Notes: generated by a model not told the origin, from the sequence alone. Numbered from the stretch's first letter, positions 26,547 through 36,350 are shown. The stretch is 64,000 bases of DNA from an uncultured Ectothiorhodospiraceae bacterium (GCA_947259575.1 CAMYMU010000051.1:62001-126000), one strand, 5' to 3'. Program-made: numbers and translations.

Positions 26547-27629
26547 GTGGTTAGAATAAAACGAATATTTATAACATTCTTTGCGATTATTCCGGTAATT
26601 GTAGCTATACCTTCTCTAAATTACTTGGTTGACCCTGCAAATTTATTTGTAAAAGGATCGGGTATCGAGAAAAGTATTGCCGATCTGAATCTGGCTGGTT
26701 GGAATGTTTCTGTTCCATTAATATATGCAGATTATGACGAAAGAATCATGCATTCATATTTGATTGAAGGGTTCGAGGTTTCGCATGATACTGTTGTATT
26801 CGGTTCAAGTCGTGTTCGTCAAATTACACATGAGATGTTTCAAGGTAACACGTTTTATAATTTCGCTTCAGCTGCAGCAAACCTTGAGGATTTCTGGGCA
26901 TTCTACTCTTTATATAAAACACAAGGGCTTAGGCCAAAACGGATAATTCTTGGGTTAGAACATTGGATGCTTGATAAAGATCCCGGGTATACACATTGGA
27001 AAACGCTAGCACCAGTATATTATGAAATCATCTCAAAACAAGGTTATGAAGTGCCTGAAAATTACCAACAAGTGAAGACTACTTATACGCTTGAGAAACT
27101 TATGCAGCTTGTTTCTTTGTCATATTTTCAGGAATCACTTAAAAGGGTATTTGCTTCAGGCGGAAAATTAAGCGGTGAACGATTTTCAGCAACACGTGAT
27201 GAAAAAGCGAGGGATGGAGAATGGTTGCAACGCTTTGATGGTTCAGCAGGAGAACGCTTAATTCCTCGCACAACCGAAGAGGTCAGAACTAAAGTGTTGA
27301 CTGAAGATGATGGGGTTTCGCCAATGAGGGCAATTGAACAATCTCGAGTGCGATTGTTTAGTAAATTAGTTGAGTTGATAGAGTCTGATGGTATTGAAGT
27401 AGTATTTTTTTTGCCGCCTGTTCATCCTGTCACTTTCGAGAAATGGAAAAAAAATAAAAAAGGAATCATTGCTGCTGAGGAGTTTTATCGTGATTATGCT
27501 GCAAGTAAAGGTATAACTATTATAGGTTCATATAACCCATCCAGGGTAAATGCAGATGAAAAAGATTTTATGGACTGGGTTCATCCGAGACGTGAAATCG
27601 TCACAAGTATTATTGCTGAATTGAACTAG
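26547..27629 (+). CDS. SGNH-like membrane-anchored protein, paralogue C
   Basis: The start is GTG at 26547. The 360 residues hold a membrane anchor (about 5-25), VDPANLF, block I VVFGSSRVRQ (Ser88), LGLEHWMLD, and C-terminal FMDWVHPRRE with the DxxH pair. The catalytic set therefore appears intact, as in A. It lies 21 bp downstream of B and 12 bp before the second transferase-like gene, so all are likely co-transcribed. Confidence 0.7.
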   Translation: MVRIKRIFITFFAIIPVIVAIPSLNYLVDPANLFVKGSGIEKSIADLNLAGWNVSVPLIYADYDERIMHSYLIEGFEVSHDTVVFGSSRVRQITHEMFQGNTFYNFASAAANLEDFWAFYSLYKTQGLRPKRIILGLEHWMLDKDPGYTHWKTLAPVYYEIISKQGYEVPENYQQVKTTYTLEKLMQLVSLSYFQESLKRVFASGGKLSGERFSATRDEKARDGEWLQRFDGSAGERLIPRTTEEVRTKVLTEDDGVSPMRAIEQSRVRLFSKLVELIESDGIEVVFFLPPVHPVTFEKWKKNKKGIIAAEEFYRDYAASKGITIIGSYNPSRVNADEKDFMDWVHPRREIVTSIIAELN

Positions 27630-27641
27630 GGTGCTAAGGTT

Positions 27642-29087
27642 GTGAACATCAGTCTTTTGTGTGTGGTTGCTGCGGGACCACAAACAACTGAACTATTAGA
27701 AGCAACACAGGCACTGAATAGAAGTAACCCAATAAATGCTTCTTTTCTATTTGAGAAAGAATATGAAACAGCAGAACAGCATAAATCGAAACTACATGGT
27801 TTAGGGTATCATTGCATAAATAGTGATGGTTCGCGCTACAGTGTGGAAACAGCTGGATCATTACAAAAGGTATATAAAAGAAAGAATTGGAGAGATATCG
27901 CTAGGAAATGGTTGAAACATTTACCGGATTGGCTTTCTAACCCTTTGCAGCAATTTATCCGATATCTAATGTACACTCAGATCGGTGCATATCCATACTG
28001 GTTTTTACGTTATAGACTTCATTTAAATCGATGTAGTACTTTTATTGAAAGCATAAAACCTAACCTGATTTTGCTTGCCGTAGATGCAGCGCATTATGAT
28101 TCTGGTAGCTGGATTAAAGCAAGCTATAATCATTGTGTCCCCTGTGTAGTCATTCCATTTGCAATGGCTGATAAAGAAACGTTAGCTGAAGATCGGGTTA
28201 ATCTAATCGCAAACAATGCAGTCTTACCAGAAAACTGGCTGTTAGCACGTTTGTATCCTCAATGGTCATATGAATATAAAACAAAAAAGCTGGTTGAATT
28301 GCCAGCTGCGCAGGCATTTTCTAAACAATCACTCGGTATCGTGATGTCACACCCCTGGGTATACAATGCCAGTGAAGCGAATTTGATTTTGCTCGAAAGT
28401 GAATATGCATTGGATCAATTGTCAGAACAGGGAGTTGAACTTAAAAACGTGATTATCACAGGACGAGTTGCACATGATGAAATGTACGAAACCATGTGTC
28501 AGCGAGATCGATTAAGGGAAAAACTAGTTAATGACTATGGCCTCAATCCCGATCATCCAATTGTGACAGCAGCATTAACGCCAGATAAGTTTGAAATATT
28601 TGGTTGGCGGACTGAATTTAAAGATTATCGCTCTATGGTGGAAAATTGGATAGAAATTCTAGTAAGTGAAAATAATATCCAAATACTTATATCTGTTCAC
28701 CCAAGTGATACACAAGACAATGTGCGATACTTAGAAAGATCTAGAGTGTTTTTTGCGAGTGAGCCACTTTCCAGGTTGATACCATTATCCGATCTATATG
28801 TAACAGACTGCTCAGCTACGGCTAGAATAGCGGCAGCGTGTGGTGTTCCCGTGTTGGATTATGATTTGTATCAATTTAACTTAAAATTTAATCAGGTTGG
28901 TGATGGCCTTGTGTATGTTAACTCGAAAAGTGATTTTGAACGCGAATGGAAAAATATTTGGAGTGAGAAAGATAGGTTAAAAGAATTAAGCGCTTTGCAG
29001 TCAAAAAAGGGCGGGTATTATTCGTTGCTTGATGGTGGGGCAGAGAAGAGAATTGTTACTAGTTTAGTAGAACTTACGAGGAGATAG
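27642..29087 (+). CDS. GT-B-like transferase, intact relative of the split gene
   Basis: The 481-residue protein begins at GTG. Its N-terminal domain (VVAAGPQTTELLEATQAL) matches the fragment at 20881, and its C-terminal part (SHPWVYNAS, SVHPSDTQDNV, VTDCSATARIAAACG, DYDLYQFN) matches the frame at 21245. A central LILLAVDAAHYDSGSW strand and the HP dipeptide resemble capsule-type GT-B transferases, including sialyltransferase-like ones with an HP motif. Donor and acceptor are unknown. The two copies flank the MBOAT/SGNH genes. Confidence 0.6.
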   Translation: MNISLLCVVAAGPQTTELLEATQALNRSNPINASFLFEKEYETAEQHKSKLHGLGYHCINSDGSRYSVETAGSLQKVYKRKNWRDIARKWLKHLPDWLSNPLQQFIRYLMYTQIGAYPYWFLRYRLHLNRCSTFIESIKPNLILLAVDAAHYDSGSWIKASYNHCVPCVVIPFAMADKETLAEDRVNLIANNAVLPENWLLARLYPQWSYEYKTKKLVELPAAQAFSKQSLGIVMSHPWVYNASEANLILLESEYALDQLSEQGVELKNVIITGRVAHDEMYETMCQRDRLREKLVNDYGLNPDHPIVTAALTPDKFEIFGWRTEFKDYRSMVENWIEILVSENNIQILISVHPSDTQDNVRYLERSRVFFASEPLSRLIPLSDLYVTDCSATARIAAACGVPVLDYDLYQFNLKFNQVGDGLVYVNSKSDFEREWKNIWSEKDRLKELSALQSKKGGYYSLLDGGAEKRIVTSLVELTRR

Positions 29088-29089
29088 TT

Positions 29090-30112
29090 TTGAAAGTAAT
29101 TATATTTGGAGCCGGTAGAATGGGGCGACGATTTATACAAATTGTTCGAAATAACGATTTAGAACTGGCAGGTATCTGTGACATAAGTCCTGAAGCGTTA
29201 GCGATCGCAAAAGAGGAATATAAGCTAAGCGATGATCAGCTATATCAAGACGCTGAAGCTATGGCGACTGAATGTAATGCGGAGGTTGCAATTGTTGCAA
29301 CTACTGCTCAGGCACATTATGAATATTCAATGTTGGCGATGCAGCATGGTTGCAAATACCTGCTATGTGAAAAACCGCTTGCCACATCACTTGCGCAGTG
29401 TGATCGCCTTATCGAGGAGGCAGATAAAAGAGGTATTATTCTAGGGGTAAATCACCAAATGCGTCATATTGGTGAGTATCAACGCATGCATGATTTGTTG
29501 AATAGCCCTGATTTTGGATGTCTTAATACGTTGCTTATTCAATCAGGAAATGCCGGCTTATCGATGAATGGTCTTCACTTTCTTGAAGCATTTAACTATT
29601 TGGCAGGCTCTGAAATGGTTGAAGTTACAGGTTGGCTCAGACCAGAGAAAGTTGATAACCCTCGTGGGGCAGAGTTTCACGATCCAGGTGGCGCTATTCG
29701 AGTAGAAACGCGAGATGGCCACTCCATGTATCTTGATATGGATACACGTAATGGACATGGAATGAAAGTGATGGCCGCTGGGCCTTGCGGTCAATTTGTA
29801 GCTGATTTGCTTGAAGGTACTATTACAATAGGTGCAAGGAAACCTGAAAACAGAGACAAAACTACTGGGCTATATGCAACCGATAATGTTGGCTCGCTAG
29901 AAACTTATGAACCAACCGATGCGATAAAGTCTTCTACCATTGTATTAAGGGAGCTCTTAAAAGGCGATAAAGGCAATTTTGTACGTGGCCAGGAAGCCAA
30001 AAGGCTCATTGAAGTGTTAGTGGCAGCATACGAATCAAGCGAGAATGACAATAAACTAATTAAATTGGATGACATCAATTTACCAAGAGAAAGGGAGTTT
30101 CCATGGGCGTAA
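29090..30112 (+). CDS. Gfo/Idh/MocA-family oxidoreductase
   Basis: This 340-residue NAD(P)-dependent sugar oxidoreductase starts at TTG 29090 behind a GGAG site. Its N-terminal Rossmann fold (IIFGAGRMGRRFIQI) is followed by CEKPLATS, the EKP motif with the conserved lysine, and a central substrate domain with GLHFLEAFNYL. It overlaps the next, related gene by 10 bases. Together they could carry out an oxidation/reduction pair on a nucleotide sugar. Confidence 0.88.
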   Translation: MKVIIFGAGRMGRRFIQIVRNNDLELAGICDISPEALAIAKEEYKLSDDQLYQDAEAMATECNAEVAIVATTAQAHYEYSMLAMQHGCKYLLCEKPLATSLAQCDRLIEEADKRGIILGVNHQMRHIGEYQRMHDLLNSPDFGCLNTLLIQSGNAGLSMNGLHFLEAFNYLAGSEMVEVTGWLRPEKVDNPRGAEFHDPGGAIRVETRDGHSMYLDMDTRNGHGMKVMAAGPCGQFVADLLEGTITIGARKPENRDKTTGLYATDNVGSLETYEPTDAIKSSTIVLRELLKGDKGNFVRGQEAKRLIEVLVAAYESSENDNKLIKLDDINLPREREFPWA

Positions 30113-31068
30113 GTACAATACGTGTTGCAGTTATTGGTGCCGGTGCACTAGCGCGTGAACACTTACGTGCATTTAAGGATATTGATGGTGTGGAGTTGGT
30201 GGGAATATGCAGTCGCACATTGTCTAAGGCACAAATACATGCTGATGAATTTAAAGTTCCAGTAGTTACAACTGACTTGGCAGAGCTTGATGATAAAGCA
30301 AGACCTGATCTCGTTGTAGTGGCTGTTACTATTCCATCCACGTTACCGGTGAGTTTAGAGTGCTTTGAATATGATTGGACAACATTGATTGAAAAACCTC
30401 TTGGAGTAAATCTGGCCGCTGCAGAACAACTTGCACGCGTAGCAAGAGAAAAAAAAAGGAAAGCCTATGTTGCTTTTAACCGTCGTTATTATGCAAGTAT
30501 GAACTGGGTTAAAAAAGGTTTGGATTCGATTGAGAGTAAACGATTTATTAAAATCCAGGATCAGGAAGATACTAATGTGGCAGCGCAGGACGGTCATGCA
30601 AAGGAAGTATTAGATAATTGGATGTTTGCAAACTCAATACACTTGATTGATCTGTTTCGCTACTTTGGACGCAGTCCCATTAGCAAGATTACACCACTTA
30701 AGCCGTGGCCAGGTATTGATAGTGATGTACTTGAATTTCTTGCGACTATTGACTATGAAAATGGCGATAGTGCCTTATATGAGGGAATATGGAATGCACA
30801 AGGGCCGTGGGCGGTTACAGTGACAACCAATGATAAACGTTATGAAATGAAACCAGTAGAATCAGCGTTTTATCAAAACCAAATCGATCGTACGGTTTTT
30901 CCGATGGAGCCTGATTCTCTTGATGAAAAATACAAGCCTGGATTTTATCGGCAGGCAATTGATGCAGTAAAAGCGACCCGCGGGGAGAATAACGATTTGG
31001 CAACACTTGATGATGCGTTGGAAACGACTCGCTTAACACACCGTCTTTTTGGTTTAGATGCAGGTTAG
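30103..31068 (+). CDS. Gfo/Idh/MocA-family oxidoreductase
   Basis: The 321-residue protein has a Rossmann motif (AVIGAGALAREHLRAF), the family lysine in LIEKPLGVN, VAFNRRYYASM and the histidine segment NSIHLIDLFRYFG. It is in tandem with the preceding family member (10-bp overlap) but clearly divergent from it, so this is not a recent duplication. Substrate unknown. Confidence 0.88.
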   Translation: MGVSTIRVAVIGAGALAREHLRAFKDIDGVELVGICSRTLSKAQIHADEFKVPVVTTDLAELDDKARPDLVVVAVTIPSTLPVSLECFEYDWTTLIEKPLGVNLAAAEQLARVAREKKRKAYVAFNRRYYASMNWVKKGLDSIESKRFIKIQDQEDTNVAAQDGHAKEVLDNWMFANSIHLIDLFRYFGRSPISKITPLKPWPGIDSDVLEFLATIDYENGDSALYEGIWNAQGPWAVTVTTNDKRYEMKPVESAFYQNQIDRTVFPMEPDSLDEKYKPGFYRQAIDAVKATRGENNDLATLDDALETTRLTHRLFGLDAG

Positions 31069-32290
31069 AAACAAGAACGATCTTTTAACTTATTGTTGCG
31101 GTATAAAAAATGAGCTGCGACGTGATATTTTTATGCATGACAAATTGGAACTGTATAAATATGGTTCGATCATTATTCCTCGTGCAGAGAAAATATTTTC
31201 CTGGTTCCAAAAAAGATCAAAATATGTTTATTATTTTATAAGTCTAACATTGATCATATGGAGTAAAGTATTATATCCAATATTACTGTCTGGCGTATTT
31301 GTAAAAAATATTTTTAAAATAAAAGGTAATAAATGGAGCCATGATGAGCGTGATCTCTTTATTGTAACCTCACCTATTGGTCTTGACGCCGTAAAAAAAT
31401 TAGAATTCGATGGTTATTATCTCTTCTTGTCTTCTTCGCAGTTAAGAGCAGAGACAACATCAGAAAAATATCGATTATTAACTGATTATTGTACGTTTAA
31501 AGATCTCTGGCTAGCCTTGCGGTTGGCTTATACTGCCGATAATACTATATCTAAAACAGTTTCGATTGAAGGTGCGGTTTTACAAAACTATACAGCTTTT
31601 AGTTGGTTCTTGACTTGGTTAGTATTGAGTAGAATTTCTAATAAACTAGACACACTCTGGTTTACAAATGACTCAGATCGATGGGCTGTTCTGTTTGATA
31701 ATCTGCCCGGTAGATTACAGCGCATTTTGGTCCAGCATGGCTTACTTGCAGATCATTTTGTTGATAAAGTGCGTGATCGTCCTTCGGAGCCGCTACCGTG
31801 CAAACTCAAAAACATTACAAGAATTTATGTCTATGACGAGAAATCTAAAATTCTTTTTCAAAAGATGATCTTGGATGGGGGAGGTGATATTGACTACCAG
31901 CAATTCCCTATGACACTAAATTTAGTTGATTGGCCGCCAAATATAAATAAATATTTCAGAATTCTGATTATCGGTCAACCAGAGGCAACTAATAGTGAAT
32001 GCAAATTAACTAATGAGATATTGTCATGCGACATTGAATGTGACGTAATTATAAAACCTCATCCATCGTACTCAAGTAAACCGTATGAATGTATCGATTC
32101 ATCGCATTTTTATCTCTTGGATAGAAGTGACATATTCCCTAATGCCGATGTTGTAATCATGTTTGCAGATTCATCACTTGGTAGATTTTATGAAAGTTCG
32201 GGTATAAAAACTATTTCTGTTAATAAGTATTTGGAAGAGGATATAGTGAAACTAATTAACTCGCTATATATAGACTGGTTAAATAAATAA
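31058..32290 (+). CDS. Uncharacterised protein with transferase-like HP motif
   Basis: The frame opens at ATG 31058, overlapping the previous gene by 11 bases; ATG 31133 is an alternative. There is a hydrophobic stretch near residues 57-82. The body contains ILVQHGLLADHF, VIIKPHPSYSSKP and VVIMFADSSLGRFYESSG. KPHP followed by a late Ser-Ser/Ser-Gly segment is typical of capsule and sialyltransferase-like GT-B proteins. Because the locus makes a CMP-sugar, an ulosonyltransferase is one possibility. I do not recognise the family with certainty. Its base composition is noticeably AT-rich. Confidence 0.5.
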   Translation: MQVRNKNDLLTYCCGIKNELRRDIFMHDKLELYKYGSIIIPRAEKIFSWFQKRSKYVYYFISLTLIIWSKVLYPILLSGVFVKNIFKIKGNKWSHDERDLFIVTSPIGLDAVKKLEFDGYYLFLSSSQLRAETTSEKYRLLTDYCTFKDLWLALRLAYTADNTISKTVSIEGAVLQNYTAFSWFLTWLVLSRISNKLDTLWFTNDSDRWAVLFDNLPGRLQRILVQHGLLADHFVDKVRDRPSEPLPCKLKNITRIYVYDEKSKILFQKMILDGGGDIDYQQFPMTLNLVDWPPNINKYFRILIIGQPEATNSECKLTNEILSCDIECDVIIKPHPSYSSKPYECIDSSHFYLLDRSDIFPNADVVIMFADSSLGRFYESSGIKTISVNKYLEEDIVKLINSLYIDWLNK

Positions 32291-32299
32291 TTACTCAAT

Positions 32300-34189
32300 A
32301 TGTGCGGAATCATTGGAGGATATAACTCATATTTTGATAAGAAAACTCCACTCATCTTATCTCACAGAGGCCCTGATGATATTGGTCACTATGTTGACGA
32401 CCGCCTTTTCCTTGGTCATACGAGGTTGTCTATTCAAGATCCGTCCGCTGCGGGGCATCAGCCTCTTAAGTCAGGTGATGGAAATTATGTCATTGTATAC
32501 AATGGCGAAATTTATAATGTAAATGAACTTCGTGATGAATTAGTTGCGGATGAAAATATAATATTTCATGGACGTTCTGATACTGAAGTACTGTTGAATT
32601 TGTATATAAAATATGGCTTGGATTTTTTGTCGCGGCTAAATGGTATTTTTGCATTTGCTATATGGAATAAGAATAGCAATGAGTTGTTGGTTGCAAGAGA
32701 TGGCCTTGGAATAAAACCTCTATACTATACTAAAGAAGATAATCGATTTTTATTCTCTAGTGAAATAAAAGCGCTTCTACTTGATCCTGGTGTTTCTCGA
32801 ACAATTAACAACAAAGCCCTGCTGAGTCATTTGGTATATCTATGGTCACCCTCGCCGGACACCATGTTATCTGAAGTAAAAAAGTTAGAGCCAGGAAATT
32901 CGTTATTAGTCCGGGATGGAAAAATAGTGAAAAAGTGGAGATTTTACAATCTACCATATATAAAAAAACCGGTAAGAATTTCGGAATCTGATGCGATTGA
33001 AAAAACACGAAAATTGTTATCGCAAGCTGTTCATAGACAGATGATTTCTGATGTACCAGTCGGGGCATTTTTATCTGGTGGTATTGATTCAAGTGCAATA
33101 GTCGCTTTAGCAAAATGCAACACGATTGAGCAAAGACTGCAGACGTTTACAATAGATACAAGTGCTCTTTGTGAGCAGAAAAATACAGCCGACAGTGATT
33201 TACATTATGCTCAACAAGTAGCAAAGCACCTCGATGTTGATCTGAATGTGGTTCAGGTGCTTCCTGAGGATTTCAATAATTTAGAAAATGTGATTTATCA
33301 TCTTGATGAGCCACAAGCAGACCCTGCAGCATTAAATACAATGCTTATTAGCCAGTTGGCGCGAAACAAAGGGATAAAAGTGCTTTTGTCTGGTGCAGGT
33401 GGTGATGATGTGTTTTCTGGGTACCGGAGGCATTTTGCACTATTGCAAGAAAAATACTGGACGTGGTTGCCACAACCGGTTAGGTACCTAATGTCGCATG
33501 TAATACAATATTTACCAACGCCAAACACAACAATGCGAAGAGTGAAAAAGGCGCTTCAATATGCTGACTTAGATCTTGAGCGCCGTTTGGTGAGTTATTT
33601 CTATTGGATAAACCCAGAAATTATCTCTGACACACTTGCACCGGCCATTAAATTTCAGTTGCAAGACTATGATGTTGGTAGCCCATTAGTACATACCTTA
33701 TCTGATCTGCCTGCAGAGGTTGAGCCGCTTAATAGAATGTTATACTTAGAAGGTAAGCATTTTCTTGCTGATCACAATCTTAATTATACAGATAAAATGG
33801 GAATGGCTGCTGGAGTAGAAATACGAGTTCCATTTCTTGATACAGATCTCATTTCTTTTGCAGCATCATTGCCAGTGCATTTCAAGCAGAGAAGGAGTGC
33901 GGGAAAATGGGTGTTGAAAAAAGCTATGGAAGGGATTCTCCCAAATGAGATTATTAATCGTCCAAAGACAGGATTTGGTTTACCAATGCGTTTTTTAATT
34001 CAGAATCAACTTAAAGAGATGATTGATGAGATATTATCGCCAATTTCCGTGCGTAACAGAGGTTTATTTGATTATGAAGGATTGCAGCGATTACGTAAGT
34101 TAGATGAAGCAGGCAGTGTTGATGCTAGCTATATTGTGTTTTCTATGCTCTGTATTGAGATTTGGTGTAGAAAATTTATTGATAGATAG
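32300..34189 (+). CDS. asnB: Asparagine synthetase-like glutamine amidotransferase
   Basis: The 629-residue protein has an N-terminal Ntn glutaminase domain with catalytic Cys2 (MCGIIGG), RGPDD and GHTRLSIQD. The C-terminal synthetase domain follows with the ATP-pyrophosphatase loop LSGGIDSSAI and LSGAGGDDVFSGY. In O-antigen loci such proteins often amidate uronic acids on the glycan instead of making asparagine. A UDP-sugar dehydrogenase that could supply a uronic acid lies at 54936. Confidence 0.9.
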   Translation: MCGIIGGYNSYFDKKTPLILSHRGPDDIGHYVDDRLFLGHTRLSIQDPSAAGHQPLKSGDGNYVIVYNGEIYNVNELRDELVADENIIFHGRSDTEVLLNLYIKYGLDFLSRLNGIFAFAIWNKNSNELLVARDGLGIKPLYYTKEDNRFLFSSEIKALLLDPGVSRTINNKALLSHLVYLWSPSPDTMLSEVKKLEPGNSLLVRDGKIVKKWRFYNLPYIKKPVRISESDAIEKTRKLLSQAVHRQMISDVPVGAFLSGGIDSSAIVALAKCNTIEQRLQTFTIDTSALCEQKNTADSDLHYAQQVAKHLDVDLNVVQVLPEDFNNLENVIYHLDEPQADPAALNTMLISQLARNKGIKVLLSGAGGDDVFSGYRRHFALLQEKYWTWLPQPVRYLMSHVIQYLPTPNTTMRRVKKALQYADLDLERRLVSYFYWINPEIISDTLAPAIKFQLQDYDVGSPLVHTLSDLPAEVEPLNRMLYLEGKHFLADHNLNYTDKMGMAAGVEIRVPFLDTDLISFAASLPVHFKQRRSAGKWVLKKAMEGILPNEIINRPKTGFGLPMRFLIQNQLKEMIDEILSPISVRNRGLFDYEGLQRLRKLDEAGSVDASYIVFSMLCIEIWCRKFIDR

Positions 34190-34235
34190 GCAATATTATA
34201 ATTAATATAGATCTAATTATTTATATGGGAAACGC

Positions 34236-36350
34236 ATGAAACAAGTAATGCAAGATCTTGCTAAGGGCGAAACGATGCTTATCGAAGCACCATCACCACA
34301 GATCAGTGCTGGCCATGTCAATATATATAGCACCATAAGTTTAATATCTGTTGGTACAGAACGAATGCTGCTTGATTTTGGAAAAGCCTCATTGTTAACA
34401 AAAGCTCGTCAGCAACCAGATAAAGTGAAAATGGTTCTTGATAAAATCAAAACAGATGGTCTATTTGCTACTACAGATGCTGTCCTAACAAAACTAGCGC
34501 AGCCAATACCATTAGGGTATTGCAATGTTGGTGTTGTGACAGAAGTGGGAGCAGATGTCTCAGGAATAAAGCCAGGCGATAGAGTGGTGTCTAATGGGCC
34601 ACATGCGGAAATTGTGAAAGTCCCACAGAATTTATGTGTCAGGATTCCAGATGAGATCGAAGATGAAATTGCAGCCTTTACCATCCCATCAAGTATTGCA
34701 TTACAAGGGATTAGACTAGCTAATCCTACTTTAGGGGAAGCATTTGTTGTTACTGGAGTAGGTTTGATTGGTCTTCTTACCGTGCAGTTGTTACGTGCGA
34801 ATGGTTGTCGAGTGCTAGCGATCGATTACGATGAAAAACGATTAGCGCTGGCGAGGGACTATGGTGCCGATATCTGTAATCCAGGGAAGGGCGAAGATCC
34901 GGTCAAAACAGGGTTACGATTTAGTGATGATAATGGTGTGGATGCTGTAATAATCACGGCGGCAAGTAAATCAAATGAGCCCGTAAGCACGGCTGCAAAA
35001 ATGTCGCGTAAACGAGGGCGAATTGTATTGGTAGGAGTAACAGGTCTTGATCTAAATCGGGCTGATTTTTATGAAAAGGAATTAACCTTTCAGGTTTCCT
35101 GTTCATATGGGCCAGGTCGTTATGATGAGAATTATGAGAAAAAGGGAAATGATTATCCTTATGGCTTTGTGAGATGGACTGAGCGGCGAAACTTTGAGGC
35201 GGTATTGGATATAATGACATCAGGGCAATTAAATTTGAAGCCTCTAATCACGCATCGCTTTGAATTTGAAGAAATTAAAAAGGCATATAACATGTTGTCC
35301 GAAGGAGGGGATGCGCTAGGTGTCTTGCTGAAATACGGTTCAGAAGAATCGGTGCGAAATATAAAAAACATCTCATTAAACTCTGTAACAACCTTTGATA
35401 AACAGAAACCAATAGTAGGGTTTGTTGGGGCAGGGAATTATGCATCACGTGTATTGATACCAGCATTTAATGAAGCTGATGCACAATTGCATACGCTAAT
35501 TTCTAATGGAGGAACTAGCAGTGCGATTCATGGCAAGAAATCAGGTTTTATCAGAGCATCAAGTGATGTAGAAACAATATTGAATGACGAGAGCATAAAT
35601 ACTATTGTTGTGGCTACTCGACACAATACCCATGCTCAACTTGTGGTTCAATCATTAAAGGCTGGTAAGAATGTTTTTGTGGAAAAACCGCTAGCGATTA
35701 AACAAAGCGATCTAGATGAAATACTTTCTGTTTATGAGACAGTGCAAGCAGACGGGAACAGTGCAAGTTTAATGGTTGGCTTTAATCGACGATTTGCACC
35801 ATTGGTTCAAAAAATGAAGGAGTTATTAAGTACTGTAAAAGAACCGAAGTCTCTTGTTATGACTGTTAATGCCGGGGCTATTCCGGCGAATCATTGGACA
35901 CAAGATTTAAAAATTGGTGGTGGTCGTATCATTGGCGAAGTCTGCCATTTTATTGATCTGATTAGGTTCTTGGTTGGTAAACCGATTTCATCCTGGCAAC
36001 GTCATACCATGGACTCTATATCGAATGATACGTTAAGCATTAATTTATCATTTACTGATGGCTCTATAGGAACTGTGCATTATTTTGCCAATGGTAGTAA
36101 GTTATTCCCAAAAGAAAGACTAGAGGTTTTTGTGTCTGATCGAGTATTACAGCTCGATAATTTTCGTAAGCTGACAGGCTATGGTTGGCCAGGATTCAAG
36201 AAAATGAGGCTTTGGAGGCAAGACAAAGGTCAAAATAGTTGCGTGGTAGCCTTCTTGGATGCAATCTCAAAAGGTACTGAGTCGCCGATTCCTTTTGATG
36301 AGCTGCTTGAGGTTAGCCAAGCTTGTATAGAAATTTCTGAGCAACACTAA
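34236..36350 (+). CDS. Bi-domain oxidoreductase (zinc-alcohol-dehydrogenase-like plus Gfo/Idh/MocA)
   Basis: The 704-residue protein is a two-domain fusion. Residues 1-360 are an MDR/alcohol dehydrogenase-like part with GYCNVGVV, GDRVVSNGPHAE and a nucleotide site near GVGLIGLLTVQLL. From about 395 a Gfo/Idh/MocA domain follows, with GFVGAGNYASRVLI, RHNTHAQLV, VFVEKPLAI and GFNRRFAPL. This fusion is known in polysaccharide loci, usually next to a heparinase-like gene, as here two genes downstream. It is coupled to the next gene by a one-base overlap. Substrate not established. Confidence 0.85.
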   Translation: MKQVMQDLAKGETMLIEAPSPQISAGHVNIYSTISLISVGTERMLLDFGKASLLTKARQQPDKVKMVLDKIKTDGLFATTDAVLTKLAQPIPLGYCNVGVVTEVGADVSGIKPGDRVVSNGPHAEIVKVPQNLCVRIPDEIEDEIAAFTIPSSIALQGIRLANPTLGEAFVVTGVGLIGLLTVQLLRANGCRVLAIDYDEKRLALARDYGADICNPGKGEDPVKTGLRFSDDNGVDAVIITAASKSNEPVSTAAKMSRKRGRIVLVGVTGLDLNRADFYEKELTFQVSCSYGPGRYDENYEKKGNDYPYGFVRWTERRNFEAVLDIMTSGQLNLKPLITHRFEFEEIKKAYNMLSEGGDALGVLLKYGSEESVRNIKNISLNSVTTFDKQKPIVGFVGAGNYASRVLIPAFNEADAQLHTLISNGGTSSAIHGKKSGFIRASSDVETILNDESINTIVVATRHNTHAQLVVQSLKAGKNVFVEKPLAIKQSDLDEILSVYETVQADGNSASLMVGFNRRFAPLVQKMKELLSTVKEPKSLVMTVNAGAIPANHWTQDLKIGGGRIIGEVCHFIDLIRFLVGKPISSWQRHTMDSISNDTLSINLSFTDGSIGTVHYFANGSKLFPKERLEVFVSDRVLQLDNFRKLTGYGWPGFKKMRLWRQDKGQNSCVVAFLDAISKGTESPIPFDELLEVSQACIEISEQH

